From: Priestia taiwanensis
GTDB lineage: Bacteria > Bacillota > Bacilli > Bacillales > Bacillaceae_G
Length of the DNA: 64,000 nt
NCBI RefSeq assembly: GCF_014638355.1
Contig: NZ_BMFK01000002.1
Coordinates: 434,001-498,000 of the forward strand
Reading direction: 5' to 3'
In this document: one piece after another, positions 8,663 through 17,893 of the stretch
Layout: every line of letters begins with the position of its first letter
Position numbering within the stretch: position 1 is the first letter of the stretch
Notes under the pieces: generated by a model
Told to the model about the DNA's origin: nothing
What the model saw: only the letters and a program-made list of their open reading frames with translations
The model's database searches: none
Program-made: the position numbers and the translations under genes

Positions 8663-9295
8663 ATGATATCTGTTCTACTTATTGATGATCACGAAATGGT
8701 GCGGATGGGCGTCTCCACATACTTATCGTTACAGACAGATATGACTGTCGTTGGAGAGGCTGAAAATGGCGAAAAAGGGATCGAACTTGCTCTTTCCCTG
8801 CGACCTGATATTATTTTGATGGACCTTGTCATGGACGGAATAGACGGGATTGAAGCAACGAAAGAGATTATGAAGCAATGGCCTAGCGCAAAAATCATCG
8901 TTGTAACAAGCTTCTTGGATGATGAAAAATTATATCCTGTCATTGAAGCAGGTGCGACAAGTTATTTATTAAAGACTTCTCGTGCAAGCGATATTGCCGA
9001 TGCAATCCGTGCCACGTACAACGGAGAATCTGTTCTTGAACCGAAAGTAACAGGTAAAATGATGAATATGATGCGAAACAAAAACACAACCCTTCCACAT
9101 GAAGAATTAACCGAACGTGAACTAGAAATTTTGCTACTTATGACAGAAGGAAAATCGAACCAAGAAATTGCAGATGAATTATTTATCGCACTGAAAACAG
9201 TCAAAACACACGTCAGCAATATTTTAAGCAAATTAGATGTAAGTGACCGCACTCAGGCTGTTATTTACGCTTTTCGCCACGAACTAACCAACTAA
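8663..9295 (+). CDS. liaR: LiaR, NarL-type response regulator
   Basis: A 210-residue response regulator with an N-terminal receiver domain (acidic DDHE pocket, phosphoacceptor Asp in IILMDLVMDG, conserved Thr/Lys in VVTSF and LLKTS) and a LuxR-type helix-turn-helix (ELTERELEILLLMTEGKSNQ onward). It should activate the liaIH promoter upon phosphorylation by LiaS. The ATG at 8663 is chosen because GAAGGAGG lies seven to ten bases upstream; an in-frame upstream start overlapping liaS lacks this. The operon ends in a bidirectional terminator shared with murC. Confidence 0.94.
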   Translation: MISVLLIDDHEMVRMGVSTYLSLQTDMTVVGEAENGEKGIELALSLRPDIILMDLVMDGIDGIEATKEIMKQWPSAKIIVVTSFLDDEKLYPVIEAGATSYLLKTSRASDIADAIRATYNGESVLEPKVTGKMMNMMRNKNTTLPHEELTERELEILLLMTEGKSNQEIADELFIALKTVKTHVSNILSKLDVSDRTQAVIYAFRHELTN

Positions 9296-9298
9296 AAA

Positions 9299-9331
9299 AG
9301 ACTCCTTTTATCATCGATAAAGGGAGTCTTC
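9299..9331. terminator. Bidirectional terminator between liaR and murC
   Basis: AAGACTCC-TTTTATC pairs with GATAAAGGGAGTCTT around a three-base loop, flanked by A-rich and T-rich runs, so it can stop transcription from both convergent genes. Confidence 0.82.
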
Positions 9332-9335
9332 TACT

Positions 9336-10634
9336 TTATTTCGCGATTTCTTCATATGCACGTTGAAACTTCGTAATGTCCCCCGCACCCATGAAAATAA
9401 GCACACTTTCGTCATGTTTCTTTAAGATATCAATTGTTTCTTCTGTAATTAATTCTGCACCGTCAATACGCTCTTGTAAGTCCTTAATTGTTAATGTTCC
9501 TACACTTTCACGAGCAGATCCAAAGATATCACATAAATACACTTTATCTGCTTTTTGCAAGGCATCTGCAAATTCATTCAAGAACTTCTCGGTACGAGAG
9601 AACGTATGTGGTTGGAATACTGCAACAAGCTCACGTTCCGGGAACTTTTGACGCGCTGCATCAATCGTTACATTAATTTCCGTTGGATGGTGCGCATAGT
9701 CGTCAATTAATACTTGCTTTCCAACTTCTTTCTGGTTGAAGCGACGTTGTACACCGGCAAATGTTTCTAATTGCTTCGCAATAATTTCTGCATCAATATT
9801 TTCATAATGACATAGCGCAATAACGGATAAAGCATTTAAAATACTGTGATCGCCATATCCTGTAATCGTAAATGTTGAGTAATAGTTATTACGGACAAAT
9901 ACATCAAACGTCGTACCTTCTGTTGTCTTCTTAACATTACGCGCTTGGAAATCATTATCCGCACCGAATCCATAGAACATTACTGGTACCTTCGCTTGAA
10001 TACCTTGAAGATGCTCATCATCACCACATGCAATGATACCTTTCTTCACTTGCAATGCCATCTCTTGGAATGCACTTATAACATCATCAATATTTTTGAA
10101 ATAGTCTGGATGATCGAAATCAATATTTGTCATAATTGCATAATCTGGGTGGTACGCTAAGAAATGACGACGATATTCACATGCTTCAAACACGAAATAT
10201 TTTCCGTTCTCTACACCTCTACCTGTACCATCTCCAATTAAATAAGAAGTTGGGTGTGCGCCTTGAATAACGTGTGATAACAAACCTGTTGTCGATGTTT
10301 TTCCGTGGGCACCCGTTACCGCAACACTAATAAATTGATTCATTAAATCGCCTAAGAAATGATGATAGCGATAAACTGGTATTGCTAACTCTTTCGCCAC
10401 CTCTAATTCTTCATGTGTATCAGGGAAGGCATTTCCTGCTACAATTGTTTGACCCTGTTCAATATTTTCTTTTCCAAAAGGATGTATATTAATGCCACGT
10501 TTTTTCAATTCATTTTCTGTGAAGAAATACTTTTCAACATCCGACCCTTGTACTTTATACCCCATATCATGAAGTATTTGTGCTAAAGGACTCATTCCAG
10601 CCCCTTTAATCCCTACAAAATGGTAAACCGTCAT
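9336..10634 (-). CDS. murC: UDP-N-acetylmuramate--L-alanine ligase
   Basis: Adds L-alanine to UDP-MurNAc, the first peptide step of peptidoglycan precursor synthesis in the cytosol. The 432-residue length is normal. Visible motifs are the N-terminal Rossmann segment [14 protein letters not shown], the ATP-binding loop [10 protein letters not shown] (about residue 107-116), the Mur-ligase central-domain block [10 protein letters not shown] and the C-terminal FQPHTFSRT region. In B. subtilis murC directly follows sftA; here a nicotinate phosphoribosyltransferase gene lies between. It reads convergently to the lia operon. The start ATG at 10634 is preceded by GGAGGT. Confidence 0.96.
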   Translation of the reverse strand: MTVYHFVGIKGAGMSPLAQILHDMGYKVQGSDVEKYFFTENELKKRGINIHPFGKENIEQGQTIVAGNAFPDTHEELEVAKELAIPVYRYHHFLGDLMNQFISVAVTGAHGKTSTTGLLSHVIQGAHPTSYLIGDGTGRGVENGKYFVFEACEYRRHFLAYHPDYAIMTNIDFDHPDYFKNIDDVISAFQEMALQVKKGIIACGDDEHLQGIQAKVPVMFYGFGADNDFQARNVKKTTEGTTFDVFVRNNYYSTFTITGYGDHSILNALSVIALCHYENIDAEIIAKQLETFAGVQRRFNQKEVGKQVLIDDYAHHPTEINVTIDAARQKFPERELVAVFQPHTFSRTEKFLNEFADALQKADKVYLCDIFGSARESVGTLTIKDLQERIDGAELITEETIDILKKHDESVLIFMGAGDITKFQRAYEEIAK

Positions 10635-10781
10635 ATACAGACCTCCAACATTCTTTAACCTCTATATTATATCTCATTATATGAGCACTATATTATGTTT
10701 GGGAATTATTCTTCGCTTCTCTTTGAATATATCCAGCCTATTATAGCACTTTTCTTTCGGTAAAACCACGAAAAATATAAA

Positions 10782-10815
10782 AGGAAGGAGTTAAATAATG
10801 CTTGTTCTCCTTCCT
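10782..10815 (-). terminator. Intrinsic terminator after the nicotinate phosphoribosyltransferase gene
   Basis: On the minus strand AGGAAGGAG pairs with CTCCTTCCT over a 16-base loop, followed by TTTATATTTTT. Confidence 0.78.
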
Positions 10816-10837
10816 AGATTGCATGTCTTTTATTTAC

Positions 10838-11950
10838 TTAATTTCCTGCCATGTTCACTTTCTCTAAGCGGGTATTTGGTCGCAGTTTTCGACCGGCTTT
10901 CGCTTCAGCATCACCGTTCAATTCAACGTTATCACCTGTGAATCCAATCGCTACCTTCAAGAGGCTACCACCAACCCCATAAATATCAACAGGCACATTA
11001 TTCGCTTCAAATTCTTTAATACGTTCTTTCGTAAAACCACCGCTCACGACAATCTTCACATGATTAAATCCTTCTTTATCCAGCGCCTCACGAAGTGCAC
11101 AAATAAGGGTTGGATTCGCCCCGCGTGGATCGAACGTACCTAATAATTCTGGATGACGAATGAAATGTTTATCAATCATTGTACGTGATGTATCAACACG
11201 TACACCTTTTAATATTGTTCCAAACTCACGAGCAACCTTCAATGCATCTGTAATAACGTCATTATTATAATCAATTAACACCGTTAAATCATCTTCTGGG
11301 AAGCTTGCATGATAAGCCTTTGCCGCTTCTACAACATCACCGTTGAACATTTGAATCAATGCATGCGGCATTGTACCCATTCCTCGCTTGCCCCACCATT
11401 CATTCATCGCATGTGTTGCTTGCGCAGTTGAACCACCAATATACGCTGCATAGCCATCTCCTGCTTGCGTTGTATAATGGTCATCGCGGTCTCCCATGAA
11501 AATAACTGGCTTTTGTACACCAGATGTCTTCGCTGCCTTCATCACATTATACACATTCGTTGCAACAGATGTACGGCGCGCTAAAATCCCATCAATAACA
11601 CCTTCTAAATAACCGAAATCAACATAGCGACCTTTAATTGTTAGTACTGTCTCAAATGGTTTAATACGGTCTCCATCACGTAACGAATGCACTTCTAACT
11701 TTTCTGGATTATCGGCAAATGTTTGCAATAATGCAATGACTTCGTCTGTTCCACACAACACTGCATTGTCTTTTTGGAAAAATTGCATTGTTACAATTGA
11801 ATCCGGCTTCGTCGCGCGAATAATTTCACGTGTTTTTAGAAAATAAACAGCTGAAAACCAACCTTCCCCAATTCGTTTATCGAACTTGAATGTGTCATTC
11901 GTTAATCGTTCAAGTTTTCCTTGCAATTTCAAATCAAATTCTTTCATCAT
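10838..11950 (-). CDS. Nicotinate phosphoribosyltransferase (short form)
   Basis: Predicted to make nicotinate mononucleotide from nicotinate and PRPP for NAD salvage. The 370-residue protein belongs to the short bacterial/archaeal form of the family. Recognisable features are the N-terminal strand-rich substrate domain, GGSTAQATHAMNEWWG with the His that is expected to be phosphorylated, VLIDYNNDV, VRVDTSRTM and the phosphate-binding block IVVSGGFTKE with GVGGS near the C-terminus. Two adjacent ATG codons (11950 and 11947) are both compatible with the upstream GGGGAG. It is a separate unit inserted between sftA and murC and has its own terminator. Confidence 0.88.
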   Translation of the reverse strand: MMKEFDLKLQGKLERLTNDTFKFDKRIGEGWFSAVYFLKTREIIRATKPDSIVTMQFFQKDNAVLCGTDEVIALLQTFADNPEKLEVHSLRDGDRIKPFETVLTIKGRYVDFGYLEGVIDGILARRTSVATNVYNVMKAAKTSGVQKPVIFMGDRDDHYTTQAGDGYAAYIGGSTAQATHAMNEWWGKRGMGTMPHALIQMFNGDVVEAAKAYHASFPEDDLTVLIDYNNDVITDALKVAREFGTILKGVRVDTSRTMIDKHFIRHPELLGTFDPRGANPTLICALREALDKEGFNHVKIVVSGGFTKERIKEFEANNVPVDIYGVGGSLLKVAIGFTGDNVELNGDAEAKAGRKLRPNTRLEKVNMAGN

Positions 11951-12013
11951 GTAAACTCCCCGTCAGACTCTTTCTTCTCTATATTTTTTCTTTTAGTATG
12001 ATGTAATGAAGTT

Positions 12014-14620
12014 TTAAACATTCATATCTGTTAATTCATCTTCTGTAATTAATACTTCTCGTGGCTTACTACCTCTTGCTTCCGAAATAATTCCTTGTGC
12101 TTCCATCATGTCCACTAAGCGTGCTGCACGATTGTATCCAATTCGGAACTTCCTCTGCAAGCTAGAAGCAGATGCACCGCCCTGCTCGATTACAAATTCA
12201 CACGCTTCATAGAACAAGTCATCGTCCACGTCACTTGTTGTTGCCTTCAGCACTAAATCTTCTTGTTTGAATAAGTAATTTGGCCCCATTTGTTTCTTCA
12301 CATGTGAAACAACACGCTCAATCTCTTCATCCGATACGTATACACCTTGTACACGAACTGGCTTCGATGAACCATTTTCTAAGAATAACATATCTCCACG
12401 ACCTAATAATTTATCCGCACCATTCGTATCAATAATTGTACGTGAATCAATTTGCGAAGACACCGTAAATGCTAAACGTGTTGGAATATTTGCCTTAATT
12501 AAACCCGTAATAACATCAACAGAAGGGCGTTGTGTCGCTAATAATAAATGGATACCACAAGCACGTGCCTTCTGTGCAATACGACAAATCGACTCCTCTA
12601 CATCTCCTGGTGCTACCATCATTAAGTCCGCTAATTCATCAATTACAATAACTAAATAAGGAAGCGGCTCTCCTTGACCACCATGCTTCTTCGCCAATTC
12701 ATTAAAGCGCGTTAAATCGCGAACACCTGCATGCGCAAACATTTCGTAACGACGCTCCATTTCTTCCACTGCCCATTTTAACGCAGCTGTGGCTGCTTTG
12801 ACATCGGTAATAACTGGTGATACAAGATGTGGGATATTATTATACGGCGCCAACTCTACCATTTTCGGATCAATTAACATTAATTTCACTTCATGCGGTT
12901 GCGCTTTGTATAAGATACTTAACAAAATGGCATTAATACATACACTCTTCCCTGAACCTGTTGCACCTGCAATTAACCCGTGTGGCATTTTCTTCACATC
13001 CGTCACAATCGGTTTCCCTGAAATATCTAAACCTAACGCAACGGGAACTGGCGACTCATCTTTCGTGAAAGCAGGTGTACGTAAAATCTCCCGTAACATT
13101 ACTGGCTTACTCGTACGATTTGGCACTTCAATTCCTACTGTGTTCTTACCAGGAATCGGCGCTTCAATACGAATATCTTTCGCAGCTAAATTTAATTTAA
13201 TATCATCTGTTAAGTTCGTGATTTTGTTCACTTTTACACCTGGATCTGGTTGCACTTCAAAACGTGTTACTGCAGGCCCTTGTGTATAATGAACAACTTT
13301 TGCTCCAACATTGAAGTTCTGTAAGGCAGTATGTAACAGTTCTGCTTGTTCTTTAATCCATTCTTCATCGTTCCCTTGTGAATGCGGAGGAATATTTAAT
13401 AACGATAACGATGGAAATTCATACGTAGGTTTTGGTTTTGTTTCCACTGGTCGTTGGACATTACGTTCACGATCTTCCTTACGCATCATCACGTTATATG
13501 GTACAACACGCTTTCTTGGTTGTTCTTGTTCGCGCTGAACTGATTGTTCTACCTGCGTTTGTTCTTCTCGTTGCATATTCTCACGAGAAGGTGGTTGCTG
13601 TAATTGATTCGATACAAGTGGACGAAGTGGTTCTGTCACCATAATCTCTTCTGTATCTTCCTCTTCTTCTATCAATTCTATTACCCGTTCAGAAACATGT
13701 GGTGAGTCCCATTCTCTCTCGTCTTCATCGTCAGCAAGTTCAGAATACGACACTTGTATTTCTTCTGTTACGTTTTCTTCTTTAGTAGGTACATTCGCCT
13801 CTCTAACTTCCATTGATTCATCAATTACTTCTATATCATATGTACAAGAATCTTCTTCGTTCTCTAAGCCAACACTCTCATCTTCTTTAGAAGAATGACT
13901 AGGCTCATCTATGGCTTGTGTTACTAGCTCTGGATATTCTTCTCTCTCCTCAGAAAGAATTTGTTCACGTTGTTGTATTTGAAGAACTTCAGGCTCACTC
14001 GTGAAAGGCATTACTTGTTCCTGATTCGCTTCCATCTCCGAATGAACAACTTGCTCATTTTGTACTGGTGAACAGTCCTTTCTCATAGGTGGGGCTACTC
14101 GTTCTTGATGTATTTCTTTCTTCGGAGGAACAGCAGGATCACGTTGTCCTAATGGACGATACTCATGCTCATGAACAGATGGAGTTACTAACTCTCTTTG
14201 TTCCTCTTTCTCCTGCACGGTGGAAGGTTGTGCTGGACGATTGAATCCGTAGATCGGCGATGGAATTTCCGATGGACGAAAAGGTCGTTTCTTCACGTTC
14301 TCTTGTTGGACCGGTTCCTTTGGTTGCATTCGTCGGATAGGCTCTTTCTTTTTAACTACCGGTGTTGGCAATGGTTCTTGTTCATCATGATGCGTCTGCG
14401 ACTGACTTAGCGGAACTCTTTCTCTTTTTTCTTCATATGTAGGTTGCTTAGTAGTAACTGGACTATCAGGAATGACCGGAAAACGGAATTTCCCTTGTGG
14501 ATATAGATACCCTACATCCGAGTCTGACTCTCTTTGCTCCTCCTGCATTGCAGGTATCACTCTTTCTATTTCTTCTATATACTCATCTTCTTTTTCAAAA
14601 AGCTTCTTAAACCATTTCAC
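12014..14620 (-). CDS. sftA: SftA, soluble FtsK/SpoIIIE-type DNA translocase
   Basis: An 868-residue ATP-driven DNA pump that clears chromosome DNA from the closing vegetative septum. Residues 1-400 are a disordered, Glu/Gln/Pro-rich linker with no membrane helix, which separates SftA from SpoIIIE. The motor follows, with Walker A GATGSGKS (about residue 550), Walker B VIVIDELADLMM and the conserved ATQRPSVDVITG. The C-terminal winged-helix gamma domain (about 800-868: EACEFVIEQGGASASSLQRK) reads orientation sequences. The extreme N-terminus MKWFKKLFEKE is short and amphipathic. ytpR, its usual upstream neighbour, is here separated from it by the fibre island. Confidence 0.95.
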   Translation of the reverse strand: MKWFKKLFEKEDEYIEEIERVIPAMQEEQRESDSDVGYLYPQGKFRFPVIPDSPVTTKQPTYEEKRERVPLSQSQTHHDEQEPLPTPVVKKKEPIRRMQPKEPVQQENVKKRPFRPSEIPSPIYGFNRPAQPSTVQEKEEQRELVTPSVHEHEYRPLGQRDPAVPPKKEIHQERVAPPMRKDCSPVQNEQVVHSEMEANQEQVMPFTSEPEVLQIQQREQILSEEREEYPELVTQAIDEPSHSSKEDESVGLENEEDSCTYDIEVIDESMEVREANVPTKEENVTEEIQVSYSELADDEDEREWDSPHVSERVIELIEEEEDTEEIMVTEPLRPLVSNQLQQPPSRENMQREEQTQVEQSVQREQEQPRKRVVPYNVMMRKEDRERNVQRPVETKPKPTYEFPSLSLLNIPPHSQGNDEEWIKEQAELLHTALQNFNVGAKVVHYTQGPAVTRFEVQPDPGVKVNKITNLTDDIKLNLAAKDIRIEAPIPGKNTVGIEVPNRTSKPVMLREILRTPAFTKDESPVPVALGLDISGKPIVTDVKKMPHGLIAGATGSGKSVCINAILLSILYKAQPHEVKLMLIDPKMVELAPYNNIPHLVSPVITDVKAATAALKWAVEEMERRYEMFAHAGVRDLTRFNELAKKHGGQGEPLPYLVIVIDELADLMMVAPGDVEESICRIAQKARACGIHLLLATQRPSVDVITGLIKANIPTRLAFTVSSQIDSRTIIDTNGADKLLGRGDMLFLENGSSKPVRVQGVYVSDEEIERVVSHVKKQMGPNYLFKQEDLVLKATTSDVDDDLFYEACEFVIEQGGASASSLQRKFRIGYNRAARLVDMMEAQGIISEARGSKPREVLITEDELTDMNV

Positions 14621-14748
14621 TATTATTCACACTCTCTCTACAAGCAAAATACCAAAACACTACCTCATATTGTACCAAGAAATATGAGTGTTTGTCATAA
14701 AAAAACGGAAAATGTACGTTTCTTCCTACAAAGGCGTATGTCCTGTAC

Positions 14749-14788
14749 AAAAAAATCTGTGCTCTTTTGCATAAAGGCACAGATTTTC
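14749..14788 (-). terminator. Intrinsic terminator ending the fibre operon
   Basis: On the minus strand AAAATCTGTGC pairs with GCACAGATTTT across a 13-base loop and is followed by a T-run. It lies directly after the LPATG gene. Confidence 0.85.
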
Positions 14789-14790
14789 TT

Positions 14791-15513
14791 CTATTCTTGT
14801 TCTGCTGGTTCATTCTTATATTTCCGATAAAGTAATAATACTAGTAACCATATAAAAGCTGCCGTTATAAGGGTACCGCCAATAAAAGGAAGGTACGTTT
14901 CTACTTCGCCTGTTGCTGGCAAGTTCGTCATCGATCCTTTCCCCTTGTCTGGCTTCGGTTTATTCCCCCCGGAATCAGGTTCATTATTGCCGTCCGGAGG
15001 TGTCGTTGGATCTGTAGGATTCGTCAGGTCTGCTTTCGCATAAAAGACAAACTTCACTGCCCCAGCAGCCTTTTGTAAATAATTTTGATTTTGGTTTGAT
15101 TCAATAAAATCAACTCGGAACGTTAAATCTTCGCTAGCTCCTAGCTTCAACGGACGAAGAGGAAACTCTTTTGAAGTGGTAACTCTTTCATTAAATATAA
15201 TGCCGTTTCTGTCACTTATCTTCAGGTTATACTCCTTCAATAATCCCTTATCGTCCACGATATCTTCTATTTTCATCATATACAGTATATTTTCCGAACC
15301 ATTATTCTGTACCTTTAACGTCCGTGTCATCCAGTCTCCTGGCTTCCAGTTCTCTGCTTTAAACAATACTCCGTCTTTATCTACTCCACTTAAATTAAGG
15401 TCCACATTCAACTTCGTCGCCCCTGCTTCATTCACCTGAAAGAAAATACCGAATACACTTGCTACGACTAAATAAATAGAGAGAAACAGCATTACTGCCT
15501 TTCTTTTTTTCAC
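14791..15513 (-). CDS. LPATG wall-anchored protein with TasA-like segment
   Basis: A 240-residue secreted protein of unknown role. It has a signal peptide (about 1-30), a beta-rich domain, a Pro/Gly/Asn linker (about 165-195), LPATG, a hydrophobic helix and a basic tail, so sortase A anchoring is expected. Its WKPGDWMTRTLKVQNNGSENI block aligns with LKPGDTIFRPFEIRNDGSLDI of the TasA paralogue next door, and KLNVDLNLSGVD resembles the TasA N-terminal strand, so the ectodomain is probably a TasA-type fold. Position at the end of the fibre operon suggests a wall anchor or fibre base. GTG at 15513 is chosen as start because GAGAGGTGG is spaced correctly; a GTG at 15522 is possible. Function is inference. 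Confidence 0.85.
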   Translation of the reverse strand: MKKRKAVMLFLSIYLVVASVFGIFFQVNEAGATKLNVDLNLSGVDKDGVLFKAENWKPGDWMTRTLKVQNNGSENILYMMKIEDIVDDKGLLKEYNLKISDRNGIIFNERVTTSKEFPLRPLKLGASEDLTFRVDFIESNQNQNYLQKAAGAVKFVFYAKADLTNPTDPTTPPDGNNEPDSGGNKPKPDKGKGSMTNLPATGEVETYLPFIGGTLITAAFIWLLVLLLYRKYKNEPAEQE

Positions 15514-15539
15514 ACCTTCCACCTCTCTACATATTTATC

Positions 15540-15568
15540 AAAAAAGGTAGAGGAAAGCCCTCTACCTT
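15540..15568 (-). terminator. Terminator between tasA and the LPATG gene
   Basis: On the minus strand AAGGTAGAGG and CCTCTACCTT form a perfect 10-bp stem with a five-base loop, followed by TTTTTT. No sigma-A promoter is evident in the few bases before the LPATG gene, so that gene probably depends on read-through and is made at a lower level than TasA. Confidence 0.85.
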
Positions 15569-15579
15569 CTTGTTTATTC

Positions 15580-16188
15580 TTATCTTTCTTCGCCTTCGAA
15601 TTGAGTAGCAGTGAATGACCATTTAAGCTCTAAAGAGTCACCTTGGAATACGTTTTGCTCTTGACCGTTATCTACAAACTCAAACTCTACATATAAATTA
15701 TCTTGTGTACCTGCTGCTAAATAACCATTGAATAATTCATCCCAGAACTCATCCCAGAAAATTACAACGTTAGTATCTTTACCATTGCTGTACTCTTCTT
15801 TTAACTCTTTTAATGTTTTAGAGAATACCGGTACACTGTCTTTATCCGCATTGTATAAGAAGTTTACGCGAATATGCTCACCGAAATCAGCTCCAGCATT
15901 ATCACCTTTTGCATCTGTTACTTTATAGTCTGTTGCTAAGAATACATCGTCAATATCTAACGAACCGTCATTTCGGATTTCAAATGGTCTAAAGATTGTA
16001 TCACCAGGTTTTAAGTTTCCTACATTTACAATTTCAACTGGGTCAACAGATAAATCTAACGTACCAGCAGCAAATGTATTGTTTGTTTCTGCTGTATCGT
16101 TAAAGTAAGCAAACGTTCCTCCACCAACTAATGATAAACCTAATGCAGCGCTCATAACTCCCATGCCTAATTTTTTCTTTAATGTCAT
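15580..16188 (-). CDS. tasA: TasA/camelysin-family biofilm fibre subunit
   Basis: A 202-residue secreted fibre protein of the TasA/CalY (camelysin, M73) family. Residues 1-27 are a SipW-type signal peptide (KKKLGMGVMSAALGLSLVGG, then GTFAYFNDTAE), and the mature part is Asp/Glu-rich with the family blocks AGTLDLSVDP, LKPGD, RNDGS and FGEHIRVNF. By eye it is about half identical to the CDS at 17894-18481. TasA subunits assemble into extracellular matrix fibres. It follows sipW after a 72-base gap that holds a hairpin and has a strong GGGGG ribosome site. Which of the two paralogues corresponds to B. cereus TasA and which to CalY is judged from the sipW neighbourhood only. Confidence 0.9.
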   Translation of the reverse strand: MTLKKKLGMGVMSAALGLSLVGGGTFAYFNDTAETNNTFAAGTLDLSVDPVEIVNVGNLKPGDTIFRPFEIRNDGSLDIDDVFLATDYKVTDAKGDNAGADFGEHIRVNFLYNADKDSVPVFSKTLKELKEEYSNGKDTNVVIFWDEFWDELFNGYLAAGTQDNLYVEFEFVDNGQEQNVFQGDSLELKWSFTATQFEGEER

Positions 16189-16226
16189 GCTTCATTACCC
16201 CCTAATATAATTTTTTATTTATGTAT

Positions 16227-16251
16227 AACTTTTATCTAGTAGATAAAAGTT
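16227..16251. repeat. Perfect 11-bp hairpin between sipW and tasA
   Basis: AACTTTTATCT and AGATAAAAGTT flank three bases. There is no T-run directly after it on the minus strand, so an mRNA processing or 5'-stabilising element for the tasA message is more likely than a terminator. Confidence 0.6.
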
Positions 16252-16261
16252 ACTACCGATG

Positions 16262-16837
16262 TTAGGCAGACTTAGGATCTTCGTTTTTCCCTTTTCCTTC
16301 AAGCTCCCTTACTGCGCCAAAAATAGATACACCTGAATAAATGAGGAGAATAATACCTGGGATGATTAATAATAATGCTGCTCCCATTTTTGAGTTTGCA
16401 TAGTCTAACAAGTAACCAACATACGGAACGGTAAAATCAGTATAATGACCAATAACGTTTTGCGCTAAGACTGGATTTGTATCTGGTCCATCATTGTTAT
16501 CTCCCTTTGTAACGTACGAAAGATTGTTACCTTCACCTTTCACTTCTACAACTCTATGTGTCACAATTTTGTTATCAGCTTCTTTAAAAATGATAACATC
16601 GTCTTTTTTATATGATTTCCCACCATCTTCAGTAGGTTTTATCGCAATAATTGAACCTGTTTGGAATGTCGGTTCCATGGATCCAGATAATACGGTTTTT
16701 AATTGATACCCCATAACGGTTGGATTTCCTCCACTTGCTTTAGACGAAATTACAACGATTGCTAGTGATAACATAAGAAGAAATAATAACGTCGACATAA
16801 TACTACTAACAATTTTCAAGATTTTTTTCTTTGTCAT
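16262..16837 (-). CDS. sipW: SipW-type signal peptidase I
   Basis: A 191-residue ER-type signal peptidase that processes TasA-family precursors. It has an N-terminal membrane helix (about 8-32), the catalytic Ser in LSGSMEPTF, and His in IVTHRVVE in the place where ordinary bacterial signal peptidases have Lys, which is the hallmark of the SipW branch. A second membrane helix lies near residues 150-175 and a charged tail ends the protein. The gene starts 18 bases after the DUF4047 gene and precedes tasA, so the enzyme is encoded with its substrates. AAGGTGA precedes the ATG at 16837. Confidence 0.94.
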   Translation of the reverse strand: MTKKKILKIVSSIMSTLLFLLMLSLAIVVISSKASGGNPTVMGYQLKTVLSGSMEPTFQTGSIIAIKPTEDGGKSYKKDDVIIFKEADNKIVTHRVVEVKGEGNNLSYVTKGDNNDGPDTNPVLAQNVIGHYTDFTVPYVGYLLDYANSKMGAALLLIIPGIILLIYSGVSIFGAVRELEGKGKNEDPKSA

Positions 16838-16855
16838 GTCCTCGTCACCTTCACT

Positions 16856-17716
16856 TTATTTATTCGTTTTCTCCACAGGTTCTTCTTGTGAAGTATCTTC
16901 TTTCGGCGTTTCTACTGGAGCTGGATTAATTGTTGGAGGTGTTGCAGGTTGTTCTGTCGGCTCTTGCTTATCTTTGTTATCCTGCTTTTCTTGTGCTGCT
17001 TTATCTTTTTCAGCTTGTGCTGATTTTCCCTTCTCTTCTTCAGCTTCTTGTTTCTCTTTTTCTTCTTTCTTTGATTTCTCTAAACGAGCTTTTTCTTCCG
17101 CATCGCGCATTTGTTGTATAGTAGCTTTTAAGTTAGCTACTAAACTATCAAAATCACTTATTAATTTTGTACTACTATTAATTGTGGATATCTCTGTATA
17201 GCCTACTTCAACATATTCTTGCACTTGCAAAGCTCTATCATAATTTTCTTTAATAGCAACGGCTCTTACGTCTTCCTCGTCATATAGAGAAAGCTGCAAG
17301 GAAATCACTTGTACCCTATTTACAGCTTCATTACTATGTGTTTGTATCTCTTTCAGTAAATTGTCTAATCCCTCACGAGCAGAAAGAAAACTATTCCTTT
17401 TTGATTCTAATGCAGCTAATACTTTTTCTCCTTGCTCTAATGTAGAGAATGATTCGGCTGTAATATAACTATCTATTTCTGTTTGTAATACCTTCGCTTG
17501 ATCAATCATCGTACTAATTGTCTTAGGGAATACAAATGCTGTTGTAAATACACCATCTACTTGTTTTGTGGAGGTAAACTTCGCTTCTGTTGGTGTTACA
17601 ACTTGTGCAGATACATAAAGTGTTAAACAACATAAACTACCAACGACAAACTTTGTGTGTATTGGATTTTTCTTTCGTTCCATTTTTTTCATTTTACTTT
17701 TACGAGTTCTTCTCAT
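16856..17716 (-). CDS. DUF4047-type fibre accessory protein
   Basis: A 286-residue secreted protein. A basic N-terminus and hydrophobic segment (HTKFVVGSLCCLTLYVSAQVV) lead into TEAKFTSTKQVDGVFTTAFVFP, which resembles the SipW cleavage region of TasA proteins (AYF[SN]DT...FxAG). Then comes a helical coiled-coil region (about 65-210) and a highly charged Lys/Glu/Gln and Pro-rich tail. The equivalent gene sits in the B. cereus sipW-tasA-calY locus; a nucleator or accessory role like that of B. subtilis TapA is inferred from position. The start at 17716 is chosen because any upstream start would overlap the promoter; GGGGTGGAG precedes it. First gene of the operon DUF4047-sipW-tasA-LPATG. Confidence 0.8.
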   Translation of the reverse strand: MRRTRKSKMKKMERKKNPIHTKFVVGSLCCLTLYVSAQVVTPTEAKFTSTKQVDGVFTTAFVFPKTISTMIDQAKVLQTEIDSYITAESFSTLEQGEKVLAALESKRNSFLSAREGLDNLLKEIQTHSNEAVNRVQVISLQLSLYDEEDVRAVAIKENYDRALQVQEYVEVGYTEISTINSSTKLISDFDSLVANLKATIQQMRDAEEKARLEKSKKEEKEKQEAEEEKGKSAQAEKDKAAQEKQDNKDKQEPTEQPATPPTINPAPVETPKEDTSQEEPVEKTNK

Positions 17717-17738
17717 CTCTCCACCCCGCATCCCTTTT

Positions 17739-17802
17739 GAAGAACAATTAAGTTCATTATAGAGAACGATATACAAAAAGTAAATAGAATTTGCAGATAA
17801 TT
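17739..17802 (-). promoter_or_regulatory. Promoter of the DUF4047-sipW-tasA operon with SinR-type and CodY-like boxes
   Basis: On the minus strand TTTACT (17779-17784), 17 bases and TATAAT (17756-17761) form a sigma-A promoter. GTTCTCT (17761-17767) abuts the -10 and fits the SinR consensus GTTCTYT; GTTCTTC (17739-17745) downstream is a one-mismatch copy. AATTTGCAGATAATT (17788-17802), read on the plus strand, lies just upstream of the -35 and matches the CodY consensus with two mismatches. The same arrangement occurs before calY at 18617-18678. Confidence 0.72.
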
Positions 17803-17893
17803 CACAAGTTGTTTTACGACAAAAAATACGCCAGGTTTCTACATTCTATTTACGGGAGAAAGAAGAAAAACTCTTCTTCCTTTCTTTCCATAC

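Noticed and set aside
16836..17201. Plus-strand Ser/Cys-rich frame opposite the DUF4047 gene
   Set aside because: Shadow of the low-complexity Lys/Glu-rich coding region.
17717..17776. Longer DUF4047 N-terminus from 17776
   Set aside because: It would begin within the promoter spacer, before the predicted transcription start.
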